Shown: piece after piece, positions 20,055 through 29,263 of the stretch
Position numbering within the stretch: the stretch's first letter is position 1
Layout of the letters: each line of letters begins with the position of its first letter
Origin: Phaeobacter sp. A36a-5a
Lineage (GTDB): Bacteria; Pseudomonadota; Alphaproteobacteria; Rhodobacterales; Rhodobacteraceae
Direction: 5' to 3'
Length of the DNA stretch: 64,000 nt
Assembly: GCF_037911135.1 (NCBI RefSeq)
Contig: NZ_JBBLYU010000003.1
Coordinates: 310,001-374,000 of the forward strand
The notes under the pieces: generated by a model
The model's database searches: none
Seen by the model: the letters and a program-made list of their open reading frames with translations, nothing else
Told to the model about the DNA's origin: nothing
Position numbers and translations under genes: made by a program

Positions 20055-20804
20055 ATGATCGGCTGGACGCTATTTCTACACTCGGTAAGCATGGTGCAGC
20101 GGAATTTGCCGCAGCTTCTGAAGATCTTCCTTGTTCCCTCGCTGATTGCCATGGGGATTGCCTATTTGCTTCTTGGCGGTCTTTTTGGTGGCGGCTGGAT
20201 GCAGGAGCAGAGGGGGGAGGGCCCGCAATTATTTGCAGTTCTGTGGCGCATTGTAGGGATGTGGATAGTGGTTGGTGTGATCGGGGCATGGACCGCGGTC
20301 GTCTGGCATCGCTATGTCTTGTTGGAGGAACACCCCAACGGCTGGCTGCCATCTTTCTACAAAGCTGAGGTCGGCAACTACATCATTGGTCTGATCAAGC
20401 TGATCGCTATCGGTACCGTTGTAGTCGGCGTGGTGATGTTTATCGGCATTGCCCTGATTAGCGGAATGGGGATGGTTGGCCTCGCTTTCCTGCTCGTCAT
20501 CGCCATATTGATTGCCGTCTTCATGTATCGGATTGTTCTGATCCTACCTGCGGCAGCGCTGGGCAAACCACTTGGGATAGGTGAGTCGTTTGAGTTGACG
20601 GTAGGAGCTTTTGGAACGCTGTTTGTCCTCGCGCTTTGCCTTTTTGGTCTGCAATTGCTGTCCGAACTGATCCTGTATCTGCTGGCCGATGCCGTGTTGA
20701 TTGCTATTGTTCTGCAGCTGATATTTTCGGTTGGACTTGCAGTATTGAATATCAGTGCTCTCACTACACTATACGGCTACTACGTCGAGAAACGTGCGAT
20801 CTGA
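20055..20804 (+). CDS. Polytopic membrane protein of unknown function
   Basis: A 249-residue protein with five or six hydrophobic helices, beginning near residues 20-45, 65-85, 110-175 (several segments) and 195-240. It has no motif I can assign. The MIGWTLFLHSVSMVQRNLPQLLKI N-terminus reads as a short soluble helix. It lies divergent from argG and upstream of ilvA, separated from the latter by a GC-rich hairpin. It could be a scaffold or transport component; no function is claimed. Confidence 0.75.
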   Translation: MIGWTLFLHSVSMVQRNLPQLLKIFLVPSLIAMGIAYLLLGGLFGGGWMQEQRGEGPQLFAVLWRIVGMWIVVGVIGAWTAVVWHRYVLLEEHPNGWLPSFYKAEVGNYIIGLIKLIAIGTVVVGVVMFIGIALISGMGMVGLAFLLVIAILIAVFMYRIVLILPAAALGKPLGIGESFELTVGAFGTLFVLALCLFGLQLLSELILYLLADAVLIAIVLQLIFSVGLAVLNISALTTLYGYYVEKRAI

Positions 20805-20832
20805 TCTGCGGTATTCTTCAGTATGCTTTGAT

Positions 20833-20857
20833 CCTGCCCCCTTGTCATGGGGGCGGG
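20833..20857. other. GC-rich stem-loop before ilvA
   Basis: CCTGCCCCC (20833-20841) pairs with GGGGGCGGG (20849-20857), one G-T pair, around a 7-base loop. It lies 19 bases before the ilvA ATG and lacks a T-run, so it is a poor intrinsic terminator. It may instead affect ilvA translation or RNA stability. Confidence 0.5.
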
Positions 20858-20876
20858 GTTGGGTCACTCAAGTGGC

Positions 20877-22103
20877 ATGAGTGATTTTCAGACCCAGGCC
20901 CGGGCCGCCGAACAGGCCATGCGCGCGATTTTCCCTGCCACGCCGCTGCAGCGCAGCACGCTGCTGTCGGAACGGTTCGATGCGGATATCTACCTGAAAC
21001 GAGAAGATCTGAGCCCGGTGCGGTCCTACAAGATCCGCGGTGCGTTTAATGCAATGCGTAAGCAGCTGGACCAGTCGCTGTTTGTCTGTGCGTCAGCTGG
21101 AAATCATGCGCAGGGCGTTGCCTTTATGTGCCGCGAGCTGGACAAGCGCGGGGTGATCTTTATGCCGGTGACCACCCCTCAGCAGAAGATCCAGAAGACC
21201 CGCATGTTTGGCGGCGACAACGTCGAAATCCATCTGGTTGGCGACTATTTTGACGACACACTGTCGGCAGCTCAGACTTGGTGTGCAACGGAAGGCGGGC
21301 ATTTTCTGTCACCATTTGATGATGATGATGTCATCGAAGGCCAGAGCTCCATCGCGGTCGAAATCGAGGCTCAGCTGGGCGCCGTTCCCGATCATGTGAT
21401 CCTGCCGGTGGGCGGTGGTGGCATGTCGTCGGGCGTGGCCCGCTGGTTCGGCGACAAGGTGCATTGTCTTTTTGCAGAACCCTCTGGCGGCGCATGTCTG
21501 AGGGCGGCGCTAACTGCTGGACACCCGGTAGCACTGGACCATGTCGACACATTCGTCGATGGCGCCGCAGTTGGCCGCATCGGTGAGCGGCCGTTCGAGG
21601 TGCTGAAACATGTGCCCCTGCCGGACGTCCTGTCGATTGCCGAAGATCGGATCTGCACGACCATCCTTGAGATGTTGAACGTCGAAGGTGTGGTTCTGGA
21701 ACCGGCTGGCGCGCTGGCGATCGAAGCCTTGCGCGATGTACGCTCCTGGATCCGTGGCAAGACGGTGGTCTGTCTCACGTCGGGCGGCAACTTTGACTTC
21801 GAGCGGTTGCCAGAAGTGAAGGAACGAGCGCAGCGCTATATGGGATTGAAAAAGTATTTCCTTTTGCGCTTGCCGCAGCGACCCGGGGCACTGAAGGAGT
21901 TCCTGGGTATTCTGGGGCCAGAGGATGATATCGCCCGGTTCGAATATATGAAGAAATCAGCGCGCAACTTCGGTTCTGTTTTGATTGGTATAGAAACCAA
22001 GCGACCTGAGAATTTCGCTGATCTCTACGTCCGGTTGGATGCTGCCGGCTTTGCCTATACCGACATCACCAGCGATGAAACCCTGGCGCAATTCGTGATC
22101 TGA
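20877..22103 (+). CDS. ilvA: Threonine dehydratase (threonine ammonia-lyase), short form
   Basis: IlvA deaminates threonine to 2-oxobutanoate, the first step of isoleucine synthesis. The PLP lysine is K52 in SYKIRGAF, and a GGGGMSSG phosphate-binding loop follows near residue 178. The C-terminal part (from about residue 325, LLRLPQRPGALKEFL) looks like a single ACT-like regulatory region, so this is the roughly 408-residue form with one regulatory domain, not the 510-residue enteric form with two. The start at 20877 removes a poor 10-residue extension. Confidence 0.93.
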   Translation: MSDFQTQARAAEQAMRAIFPATPLQRSTLLSERFDADIYLKREDLSPVRSYKIRGAFNAMRKQLDQSLFVCASAGNHAQGVAFMCRELDKRGVIFMPVTTPQQKIQKTRMFGGDNVEIHLVGDYFDDTLSAAQTWCATEGGHFLSPFDDDDVIEGQSSIAVEIEAQLGAVPDHVILPVGGGGMSSGVARWFGDKVHCLFAEPSGGACLRAALTAGHPVALDHVDTFVDGAAVGRIGERPFEVLKHVPLPDVLSIAEDRICTTILEMLNVEGVVLEPAGALAIEALRDVRSWIRGKTVVCLTSGGNFDFERLPEVKERAQRYMGLKKYFLLRLPQRPGALKEFLGILGPEDDIARFEYMKKSARNFGSVLIGIETKRPENFADLYVRLDAAGFAYTDITSDETLAQFVI

Positions 22104-22115
22104 GTAGGTACTGGC

Positions 22116-22439
22116 TCAGAGCTTGCTGCTCATGTCGCGCAGGAACTCTTCTTTTGACGCCTCATAGCTGGCGATGATCGTGGCTGTGTCCACATCCTTT
22201 GCCTCGCCCTGTGCCGAACGGCGCTCGCCTTCCTGACAGAGGCGGGAGAATTGAGAGAAGCCCAAATTGAGGGCGCTGCCTTTCAGGAAGTGCAAGTCCT
22301 GTTCCAAGGTGGTCAGATCCGGAGATCTCAGCTTTTCGATGACGCCTTCGACCTCTTCGAGGAAGATCTCGACAACTTCAGAGAAGTCCTCAGCGCCGAC
22401 TTCCTCGTGCAGCTCCTTAGCGCGTGACCAATCAATCAT
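22116..22439 (-). CDS. Hpt phosphotransfer protein
   Basis: A 107-residue histidine phosphotransfer domain made of helices, with the phospho-accepting His at residue 50 in DLHFLKGSALNLGF. The start at 22439 follows AAGGA by eight bases; a longer frame upstream is less likely. It lies divergent from a REC-PP2C phosphatase gene 177 bases away. The two probably form one phosphorelay output, with Hpt passing phosphate to the REC domain. The upstream kinase is not in the window. Confidence 0.88.
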   Translation of the reverse strand: MIDWSRAKELHEEVGAEDFSEVVEIFLEEVEGVIEKLRSPDLTTLEQDLHFLKGSALNLGFSQFSRLCQEGERRSAQGEAKDVDTATIIASYEASKEEFLRDMSSKL

Positions 22440-22616
22440 CTTTGCAATCCTTGTTTTGATATCGCATTTTACGATTGCTTTACTTATAAACTCGTAAATC
22501 ACCGTTTAACGCGAGGCTAGATCCATATTTCGCAAACTTCACTTCCTGTTAAGCGAAGAGCGCGATAGTGACTTGCGTTTAAGGTATCTTGCGCCGTTTT
22601 TTGTGGGGTTCACTCG

Positions 22617-23888
22617 GTGTTGCCAGACAGTTCGATCGAAATAAACCAAGAGGTTACGACCAATTCGATCCGCCGTGTCCTGGTGGTCGATGACAGCCGT
22701 CTGCAGCGACGAATCCTGGTGGCATCACTGAAGAAATGGGGATTCGACGTCGTCGAAGCTGAAAGCGGCGAGGTCGCGATGGAGATCTGCGAGAGTGATC
22801 CGCCAGATCTAATCCTCAGCGACTGGATGATGCCGGGAATGAATGGGCTGGAGTTCTGCCGGGCGTTCCGGGCCAAATCGCAGGATAACTACAGCTATTT
22901 CATCCTGCTGACCTCCAAGAGTGAAAAGAACGAGGTGGCGCAGGGGCTGGATGCCGGCGCGGATGATTTTCTGACCAAACCTGTCAGTTCGGACGAGCTG
23001 CGCGCCAGAATCTCTGCGGGTGAGCGTATCCTGCGGATGCAGCGAGAACTCTCAGAGAAGAACCGGATCGTCTCGGATACGCTGGATGAATTGCAGCGGG
23101 TCTATGATGCTATCGACAAGGATCTGATTCAGGCGCGCAAAATTCAGGAATCGCTGGTTCCAGAACTGTCGCGAAAATTCGGGTCATCCACTGTCAGCCT
23201 GCTCTTGAAACCCTGCGGTCATATCGGTGGTGATCTGGTTGGCATGTTTTCACCCGGGGTGAATCGGATTGGCTTTTACTCGGTCGATGTCTCCGGTCAT
23301 GGCATTACGTCCGCAATGATGACGGCGCGACTTGGCGGCTATTTGTCGTCGACCTATTTCGATCAGAACGTCGGCATGGAGAAGCGATTCAACCGCTTTT
23401 ACGCCCTTCGCCAACCTGAAGAAGTTGCAAGCCTGCTGAATGCCCGGCTGATCGCCGACACCGGGATCGAAGAGTATTTTACTATGGCCTATTGCATCGT
23501 CGATCTGCGCAGCGGCGTGTTGAAGATGGTGCAGGCCGGCCATCCGCACCCATTGCTGATCCGCAAGGATGGCAGCACAGAATTCATCGGGAAGGGCGGC
23601 GTTCCTGTGGGGCTGGTGCCAGATATCACCTATTCCCAAGAAGATGTGGTGATGGAGAAGGGCGACAGGCTGCTGCTGTATTCGGACGGTTTTACTGAGG
23701 CGCGTTTGGAGAATGGCGAGATGCTCGAGGCCGAGGGATTGGTGGATCTGATCGGCAAGTGCAACTCGGATCAGACCGGCCAGGAATTCCTCGACGATCT
23801 CTACTGGAACCTGACACAGGTGATGTCGTCGCAATACGGTTTGGAGGATGATGTATCCGCCACCCTATTCGAATATGAAGGCCCGTAA
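22617..23888 (+). CDS. Response regulator with PP2C/SpoIIE phosphatase output
   Basis: 423 residues. The N-terminal receiver domain (about residues 20-140) has the acidic pair DD near 25-26 and the phospho-accepting Asp at 69 in LSDWMMPG. A helical linker follows (about 145-190), then a SpoIIE-type Ser/Thr phosphatase domain (about 195-420) with GGDLVGMF, DVSGHGITSAM and SDGFTEA, which supply the metal-binding Asp residues. This is the RsbU/RssB-like architecture that usually controls an anti-sigma/anti-anti-sigma switch. The start is a GTG at 22617. Confidence 0.92.
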   Translation: MLPDSSIEINQEVTTNSIRRVLVVDDSRLQRRILVASLKKWGFDVVEAESGEVAMEICESDPPDLILSDWMMPGMNGLEFCRAFRAKSQDNYSYFILLTSKSEKNEVAQGLDAGADDFLTKPVSSDELRARISAGERILRMQRELSEKNRIVSDTLDELQRVYDAIDKDLIQARKIQESLVPELSRKFGSSTVSLLLKPCGHIGGDLVGMFSPGVNRIGFYSVDVSGHGITSAMMTARLGGYLSSTYFDQNVGMEKRFNRFYALRQPEEVASLLNARLIADTGIEEYFTMAYCIVDLRSGVLKMVQAGHPHPLLIRKDGSTEFIGKGGVPVGLVPDITYSQEDVVMEKGDRLLLYSDGFTEARLENGEMLEAEGLVDLIGKCNSDQTGQEFLDDLYWNLTQVMSSQYGLEDDVSATLFEYEGP

Positions 23889-23930
23889 GCTGAGCCTGCA
23901 CCGGGTCGCTCGCCAATCTTCGGCCGATTT

Positions 23931-24383
23931 CTAGCTTTGTCCCATCCATCGCGCGATATATCCGGCAAAGTGGCGATCACCGGCATTACCGAGCATCTCT
24001 TGCGCGACATCCGCTCGCATCCAGAGCGCTTCATGCAGTGGTTCGCTCGGGTCTGAGATCTGCCGGGCCGGGCGCGCAATATAGATATGGCAGAGTTTCT
24101 CAGCCCATAGATCATACTCCGGCATATAGGCAAACCGGCGGAATGCCCCCAGCTTGCGGGGGGAGGAAATGGTCCAGCCGGTCTCCTCCATCACCTCGCG
24201 GTGCAATGCAGGAATAGGTGATTCGCCCGGATCTATGCCGCCTCCGGGCAGCTGAATATCCGGGCCTGGATCCTGCTGGCAGGTCACCAGAAGCTTGCCA
24301 TTTCGCGGCAAGAGAGCGTAGACGCCGGGCCTGCGCCGGTATCTTTTCGATTTATCCGGCGTATCGCCAAAACGTCTGATCAC
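23931..24383 (-). CDS. Nudix hydrolase
   Basis: A 150-residue Nudix protein. The Nudix box is complete: GGGIDPGESPIPALHREVMEETGW near residues 47-70, with the metal-binding E residues in REVMEETG. The basic N-terminus (KSKRYRRRPGVYALL) is a common feature of nucleoside-polyphosphate-type members. The substrate cannot be told. It is convergent with the REC-PP2C gene, 42 bases between stops, and divergent from hslO. Confidence 0.85.
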   Translation of the reverse strand: MIRRFGDTPDKSKRYRRRPGVYALLPRNGKLLVTCQQDPGPDIQLPGGGIDPGESPIPALHREVMEETGWTISSPRKLGAFRRFAYMPEYDLWAEKLCHIYIARPARQISDPSEPLHEALWMRADVAQEMLGNAGDRHFAGYIARWMGQS

Positions 24384-24461
24384 GGCGCTGACCTCTTCAC
24401 TCTGATGGTGTAAACCCTATATAGGCCCGATATGCCAATCCACGGCGCGTAAGGAAACCCC

Positions 24462-25463
24462 ATGACACTTGTATCGAAAATCGCGTGGGACGATACCGTC
24501 CTGCCCTTCCAGCTTGACGTATCGGACATGCGCGGCCGCGTTGCGCGGCTGGACGGTGTGTTGGATGGTATTCTGAAGCAGCATAATTACCCACCTGTCG
24601 TCGAGGCGCTGGTGGCCGAGATGGCATTGCTGACGGCTTTGATTGGTCAGACAGTCAAATTGCAATGGAAACTGTCCTTGCAGGTGCAGTCCAAAGGTGC
24701 GGTGAGGATGATCGCGACCGACTACTATGCCCCCCAGGCAGAAGGCGAGCCGGCCCGTATCCGCGCCTATGCCAGCTATGATGAAACACGGCTGACGGAT
24801 GGCGCCCCCTTTGATCAGGTGGGAGAAGGGTATTTTGCGATTCTTGTCGATCAGGGTGAAGGGATGAAACCCTATCAGGGGATCACCCCTCTGGCGGGCG
24901 GATCGCTGGCCACCTGTGCCGAAGCCTATTTCGCCCAGTCCGAGCAGCTGCCAACGCGGTTCTCGCTCAGCTTTGGCCGTTCCGCCGAGCCTGGTGTGCC
25001 GGAGCACTGGCGGGCCGGAGGGATTATGCTACAGCAGATGCCAAAGGCGTCGCCGTTTGTTGCTGACGGTGCCGGCTCTGGTGATACGCTGGTGGCTGAA
25101 GATCTGGTGAACGGCGAAGAGGGCGAGAACTGGAACCGTGTGATGCACCTGCTTGCGACCGTCGAAGACATGGAGCTGATCGGCCCATCGGTAACGCCGA
25201 CAGATCTACTCTTGCGATTGTTTCACGAGGAACAACCGCGGGTTTACGATGCCCAACAAGTCAAATTCGGATGTACCTGTTCCACCGAGCGGGTACGCGC
25301 AAGCCTGTCGATCTACTCCGCCAAGGACATCGCAACGATGACCACTGACGAAGGCCGCGTGACAGCCGATTGCCAGTTCTGTGGCGCCCATTATGATCTT
25401 GATCCGGCGACGTTGGGGTTTGAGGCCGATAAAACGGATGAGGCAGAGGGCGATAGTGCCTGA
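24462..25463 (+). CDS. hslO: Hsp33 redox-regulated chaperone
   Basis: Hsp33 becomes an active holdase when its zinc-bound cysteines are oxidised. The four redox cysteines are seen at 271 and 273 (CTC) and 304 and 307 (CQFC). The N-terminal chaperone domain and the GGSLATCAEAYFAQSEQLPTR region are typical. The 333 residues are slightly long for the family because of a short acidic tail. It overlaps the next gene by 8 bases. Confidence 0.94.
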   Translation: MTLVSKIAWDDTVLPFQLDVSDMRGRVARLDGVLDGILKQHNYPPVVEALVAEMALLTALIGQTVKLQWKLSLQVQSKGAVRMIATDYYAPQAEGEPARIRAYASYDETRLTDGAPFDQVGEGYFAILVDQGEGMKPYQGITPLAGGSLATCAEAYFAQSEQLPTRFSLSFGRSAEPGVPEHWRAGGIMLQQMPKASPFVADGAGSGDTLVAEDLVNGEEGENWNRVMHLLATVEDMELIGPSVTPTDLLLRLFHEEQPRVYDAQQVKFGCTCSTERVRASLSIYSAKDIATMTTDEGRVTADCQFCGAHYDLDPATLGFEADKTDEAEGDSA

Positions 25464-26052
25464 TCTGCGAGAAAAGCTGACCGCTGCGCTGGGCGCTGAG
25501 GGGGGAGGGTCATCCGATTTTGATCTGAACCCCGACGTCGTTCTACCTGTTGATCGTAAATTGCGACCGGCAGGCGTTCTGGTGGCGATCAGCATCGCTG
25601 AGGGCGTGCCGCAGGTCATCCTGACAAAACGCTCATCGGCGTTGAAACATCATCCCGGCCAGATCGCATTTGCCGGTGGGAAGCAGGACGCAGGTGATGC
25701 AAGCGTGACCGATGCCGCCCTGCGTGAAGCATGGGAAGAGATCGGGCTGCCGCGTGATCTTCCGCAAATTGTCGGTCAGCTACCTGCGCATGAAACTGTG
25801 ACCGGGTTCATGGTGACGCCGGTGGTGGCCCTGATTGATCAGACCTTTGATATCAAGGCCGAAGCTGGCGAGGTTGCCGAGGTTTTCAGTGTCCCACTCT
25901 CACATCTCTGCGATCCGTCTCGCTATCAGATCCAGTCGCGTCGCTGGCGTGGGGTGCGGCGGAACTACTTCGCTGTTCCATACGGTCCCTATTACATTTG
26001 GGGCGCAACCGCGCGAATGCTGCGCGGCCTCGCCGACCGGATGCAGTCATGA
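25456..26052 (+). CDS. Nudix hydrolase, CoA pyrophosphatase type
   Basis: A 198-residue Nudix protein that splits CoA-type pyrophosphates in characterised relatives. The box GGKQDAGDASVTDAALREAWEEIGL begins near residue 75, and the upstream LTKRSSALKHHPGQIAFAGG stretch is the NUDIX/UPF0035 signature of the CoA group. I took the GTG at 25456, within the end of hslO, because AGAGGG precedes it and upstream codons lie in hslO. It ends with ATGA overlap into cca, implying translational coupling. The symbol nudL would be plausible but is not proven. Confidence 0.85.
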   Translation: MPDLREKLTAALGAEGGGSSDFDLNPDVVLPVDRKLRPAGVLVAISIAEGVPQVILTKRSSALKHHPGQIAFAGGKQDAGDASVTDAALREAWEEIGLPRDLPQIVGQLPAHETVTGFMVTPVVALIDQTFDIKAEAGEVAEVFSVPLSHLCDPSRYQIQSRRWRGVRRNYFAVPYGPYYIWGATARMLRGLADRMQS

Positions 26053-27200
26053 GATATCTGACCGCGCCCTGGCTCGATGATCCGGCTGTCCAGCGCGTCT
26101 GCGAGGTGCTGACCGAGGGCGGTGCGGAGGTCTATTTCGTCGGCGGATGTGTGCGAAATGCGCTATTGGGCGCGCCGGTTTCAGATCTCGACCTGTCCAC
26201 TAACGCGCTGCCGCAACAGGTTATCGAACTGGCCGACAAGGCCGGCATCAAAGCCATACCAACAGGTATCGATCACGGCACTGTAACACTGGTGCATCGC
26301 GGTACGCCCTATGAGATCACCACCTTTCGTCGTGACGTTGCTACCGACGGTCGTCGCGCTGTCGTCGCATTTGCGGATCGTATCGAGGAGGATGCGGCGC
26401 GACGCGACTTTACCATGAATGCGCTTTACGCTCGCCCGGATGGGGAACTGGTTGATCCCCTGAACGGTCTTCCGGATCTGCGCGCGGGGATTGTTCGGTT
26501 CATCGGCATTGCCGAACACCGCATTCGCGAGGACTATCTGCGCTCGCTTCGGTATTTCAGATTCCACGCCTGGTACGGAGATGTGGATGCTGGGTTTGAT
26601 CCGGACGCCCTGTCGGCGATCGCGAGCAACCTGGATGGCATCGCAACCCTATCGCGTGAGCGCGTCGGGAGTGAGATCCTGAAGCTTCTTGCAGCCCCCG
26701 ATCCGGCGCCGGCGATTGCGATTATGCGGCAAATTGGATTGCTCGCATTGATTCTGCCGGGCAGCGATGATCGCGCCCTGGCACCGTTGATCCATCTGGA
26801 AGAGGGGTCCGCCCCCGATCCCATTCGCCGTCTTGCAGCGCTCGGCGGTAGCGCTCCGGGCGAGGTTCTGAGGTTGAGCAAATCTCAGGCCGCCGAGATA
26901 CGCTTGCTTCGCAAAGAGGTTGAAGGAAGCCAAAGTCCGGCTGCCCTTGCCTATTATCATGGGGCGGCCATCGCCCGCAGCGTGATCCTGTTGCGATCTG
27001 CCCTGCTTGAGATGCCGATTTCGCCTGATTTAGAGACTGAAATCAATCTTGGCGCGTCCGCCGTATTCCCCGTGTCGGCGCAGGATCTGATGCCTGAACT
27101 CCAGGGGCCTGCTCTTGGCGCAGCGCTCAACTCCTTGCGTGATAAATGGATCAGATCCGGGTTTGCCCTGACGCGGAAAGAGCTGCTGGGACTGGCCTGA
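26049..27200 (+). CDS. cca: CCA tRNA nucleotidyltransferase / poly(A) polymerase family
   Basis: A 383-residue class-II nucleotidyltransferase. FVGGCVRNALLG near residue 34 and SDLDLST near residue 46 form the catalytic motif (the DxD carboxylates). Then come RRDFTMNALY near residue 120 and a RIREDYLRSLRYFRFH block near residue 160. In alphaproteobacteria this enzyme adds or repairs the CCA end of tRNA; a poly(A)-polymerase role is an alternative. The ATG at 26049 overlaps the previous TGA. Confidence 0.88.
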   Translation: MRYLTAPWLDDPAVQRVCEVLTEGGAEVYFVGGCVRNALLGAPVSDLDLSTNALPQQVIELADKAGIKAIPTGIDHGTVTLVHRGTPYEITTFRRDVATDGRRAVVAFADRIEEDAARRDFTMNALYARPDGELVDPLNGLPDLRAGIVRFIGIAEHRIREDYLRSLRYFRFHAWYGDVDAGFDPDALSAIASNLDGIATLSRERVGSEILKLLAAPDPAPAIAIMRQIGLLALILPGSDDRALAPLIHLEEGSAPDPIRRLAALGGSAPGEVLRLSKSQAAEIRLLRKEVEGSQSPAALAYYHGAAIARSVILLRSALLEMPISPDLETEINLGASAVFPVSAQDLMPELQGPALGAALNSLRDKWIRSGFALTRKELLGLA

Positions 27201-27306
27201 AGCGCACGTGCTGATTGTCGTGCGTCGCCCACCGCGTCAAAAGGGGTGACAGAGTGGAATTTTTTTCCTACCCATATGGCACCACCTTATGACGGGAGGA
27301 ATACGC

Positions 27307-27333
27307 ATGTATCACGGGATCTGGCGCAATTAA
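27307..27333 (+). CDS. Possible leader peptide MYHGIWRN
   Basis: An eight-codon open frame with a strong GGGAGGA ribosome-binding site (27294-27300) seven bases before the ATG. Two hairpins follow: TCCGAC/GTCGGA at 27345-27360 and GGCCA/TGGCC at 27363-27378. The next gene is the first ABC exporter at 27425. The arrangement resembles an attenuation leader, but the peptide is very short and the case rests on position and the binding site only. Confidence 0.35.
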   Translation: MYHGIWRN

Positions 27334-27424
27334 CGCCTGACCTGTCCGACGTCTGTCGGAGGGGCCACGGCGATGGCCTTTGTTCGCATGACTATTCCAT
27401 ATGCTCAATTATTGGAGCACCCGC

Positions 27425-29263
27425 ATGTTTCGTTTCTTCGAAAACCTTATCGACCCCTATTGTGATTACCCGGAAACCGACACTCCGCCACGGCGACTGT
27501 GGCCGTTCCTGAAAGATTATTCGCAGCCCTTCAAAAAGGTCTTCGCGGCCACCGCGTTTATGTCGGTCATCGTCGCAGCCGTTGAAATCGGTCTGATCCA
27601 TTACATGGGACGGGTTGTGGACCTGTTGTCCGGTGAACCGGCCGATGTCTGGCAGGCTCACGGGACAGAGTTGATCCTGCTGGCTGTATTTATCCTGACC
27701 ATTCGGCCGCTGCTGCAGCTACTGGATGTGCTGTTGCTGAATAACGCTATCCTTCCAAACTTCGGGACTTTGATCCGCTGGCGTTCACATAAGCATGTAT
27801 TGCGGCAATCCGTTGGCTGGTTTGAGAATGATTTTGCCGGGCGGATCGCAAACCGGATCATGCAGACACCGCCTGCCGCTGGTGAGGTGGTGTTTCAGGT
27901 CTTTGATGCGATCACATTCGCATTGGCCTATCTGGCTGGCGCGGCTCTGTTGCTGTGGTTGGCGGACATGCGGCTGATGATGCCCCTGCTGGTGTGGTTT
28001 GCGCTTTATGCGATGCTGATCCGCTGGACAGTGCGCCGCGTCGGGCCAGCCAGCCAGGCCGCCTCCGACGCCCGATCCACGGTGACCGGTCGGGTTGTTG
28101 ACAGCTATTCCAACATTCATTCGGTCAAGATGTTCGCCCATCACGATACCGAACTGACCTATGCCAAAGAGGCGATTGAGCGTACGCGCAAGACGTTCCA
28201 GGCGGAGATGCGGCTCTATACAATCATGGATGCCGCATTGGTGACGCTGAATGGCCTGCTGATCGTTGGGGTGGTCGGTTGGGCGATCCTGCTGTGGATG
28301 CAGGGGCAGGCTTCGGTCGGGGTTGTTGCCTCTGCTACGGCGCTGACCCTGCGTCTCAATGCTATGACCGGGTGGATCATGTGGGCGCTGACCACGTTTT
28401 TCCGGCAGCTTGGTGTCGTGGCCGAGGGGATGGAAACCATTGCCCAGCCGATTGATCTGGTGGATGCAGCTGATGCCAAGCCGCTTGATTTACGCGACGG
28501 GGAGATGGAGCTCCGGCAGCTGTCCCATCATTACGGGCGCGGCTCTGGCGGTCTGGATCAGGTCAGTCTGACCATTCGTCCGGGAGAGAAAATCGGCCTG
28601 ATCGGGCGGTCTGGTGCCGGGAAATCGACCTTGGTGAAACTGCTGTTGCGGTTCTACGATCCCGAGGGCGGGCAGATCCTGATCGACGGGCAAGATATCC
28701 GTACCGTCACACAGGACAGTCTGCGCGCCCAGATTGGGATGGTGCAGCAGGACAGTGCCCTATTGCACCGATCGGTGCGAGACAACCTGCTCTATGGTCG
28801 GCCTGACGCCAGCGAGGCCGAGATGATCGAGGCCGCAAAGCAAGCGCGGGCGCATGAGTTCATCCTTGACCTAGAGGATCCCGAAGGCCGCAGGGGCTAC
28901 GATGCGCATGTCGGTGAACGGGGCGTGAAGCTCTCAGGCGGGCAACGTCAGCGAGTGACACTGGCTCGGGTAATCCTGAAGGATGCACCTATCTTGATTC
29001 TGGATGAGGCGACATCGGCGCTGGACTCAGAGGTTGAGGCCGAAATCCAGCAAACGCTATACGGGATGATGCAAGGCAAGACGGTGATAGCGATTGCCCA
29101 CCGTCTGTCCACCATCGCCCAGATGGACCGTATTCTGGTTCTGGATGACGGTCGTATTGTCGAGGAGGGCACCCATGACGTGCTTTTGCGGTCAGAGGGC
29201 CTATATGCCCAGTTCTGGGCGCGGCAATCCGGCGGCTTCCTGAACATTGAGGCAGCAGAATGA
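27425..29263 (+). CDS. ABC transporter, fused membrane and ATPase domains (first of a pair)
   Basis: A 612-residue type-IV exporter half-transporter. Six transmembrane helices lie in residues about 40-330, then an ATPase domain with Walker A GRSGAGKST, signature LSGGQRQR, Walker B LILDEATSALDS and the H-loop AHRLSTI. The start at 27425 follows GGAG by seven bases. The next gene overlaps by ATGA and encodes a similar protein, so the functional unit is probably a heterodimer. The cargo is unknown. The N-terminus (FFENLIDPYCDYPETDTPPR) is a soluble extension of about 40 residues. Confidence 0.88.
   Translation: MFRFFENLIDPYCDYPETDTPPRRLWPFLKDYSQPFKKVFAATAFMSVIVAAVEIGLIHYMGRVVDLLSGEPADVWQAHGTELILLAVFILTIRPLLQLLDVLLLNNAILPNFGTLIRWRSHKHVLRQSVGWFENDFAGRIANRIMQTPPAAGEVVFQVFDAITFALAYLAGAALLLWLADMRLMMPLLVWFALYAMLIRWTVRRVGPASQAASDARSTVTGRVVDSYSNIHSVKMFAHHDTELTYAKEAIERTRKTFQAEMRLYTIMDAALVTLNGLLIVGVVGWAILLWMQGQASVGVVASATALTLRLNAMTGWIMWALTTFFRQLGVVAEGMETIAQPIDLVDAADAKPLDLRDGEMELRQLSHHYGRGSGGLDQVSLTIRPGEKIGLIGRSGAGKSTLVKLLLRFYDPEGGQILIDGQDIRTVTQDSLRAQIGMVQQDSALLHRSVRDNLLYGRPDASEAEMIEAAKQARAHEFILDLEDPEGRRGYDAHVGERGVKLSGGQRQRVTLARVILKDAPILILDEATSALDSEVEAEIQQTLYGMMQGKTVIAIAHRLSTIAQMDRILVLDDGRIVEEGTHDVLLRSEGLYAQFWARQSGGFLNIEAAE

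Noticed and set aside
25219-25234. A parS-like sequence inside hslO
   Set aside because: It differs from the consensus at two positions (TGTTTCACGAGGAACA), which breaks the palindrome, so I do not call it a site.
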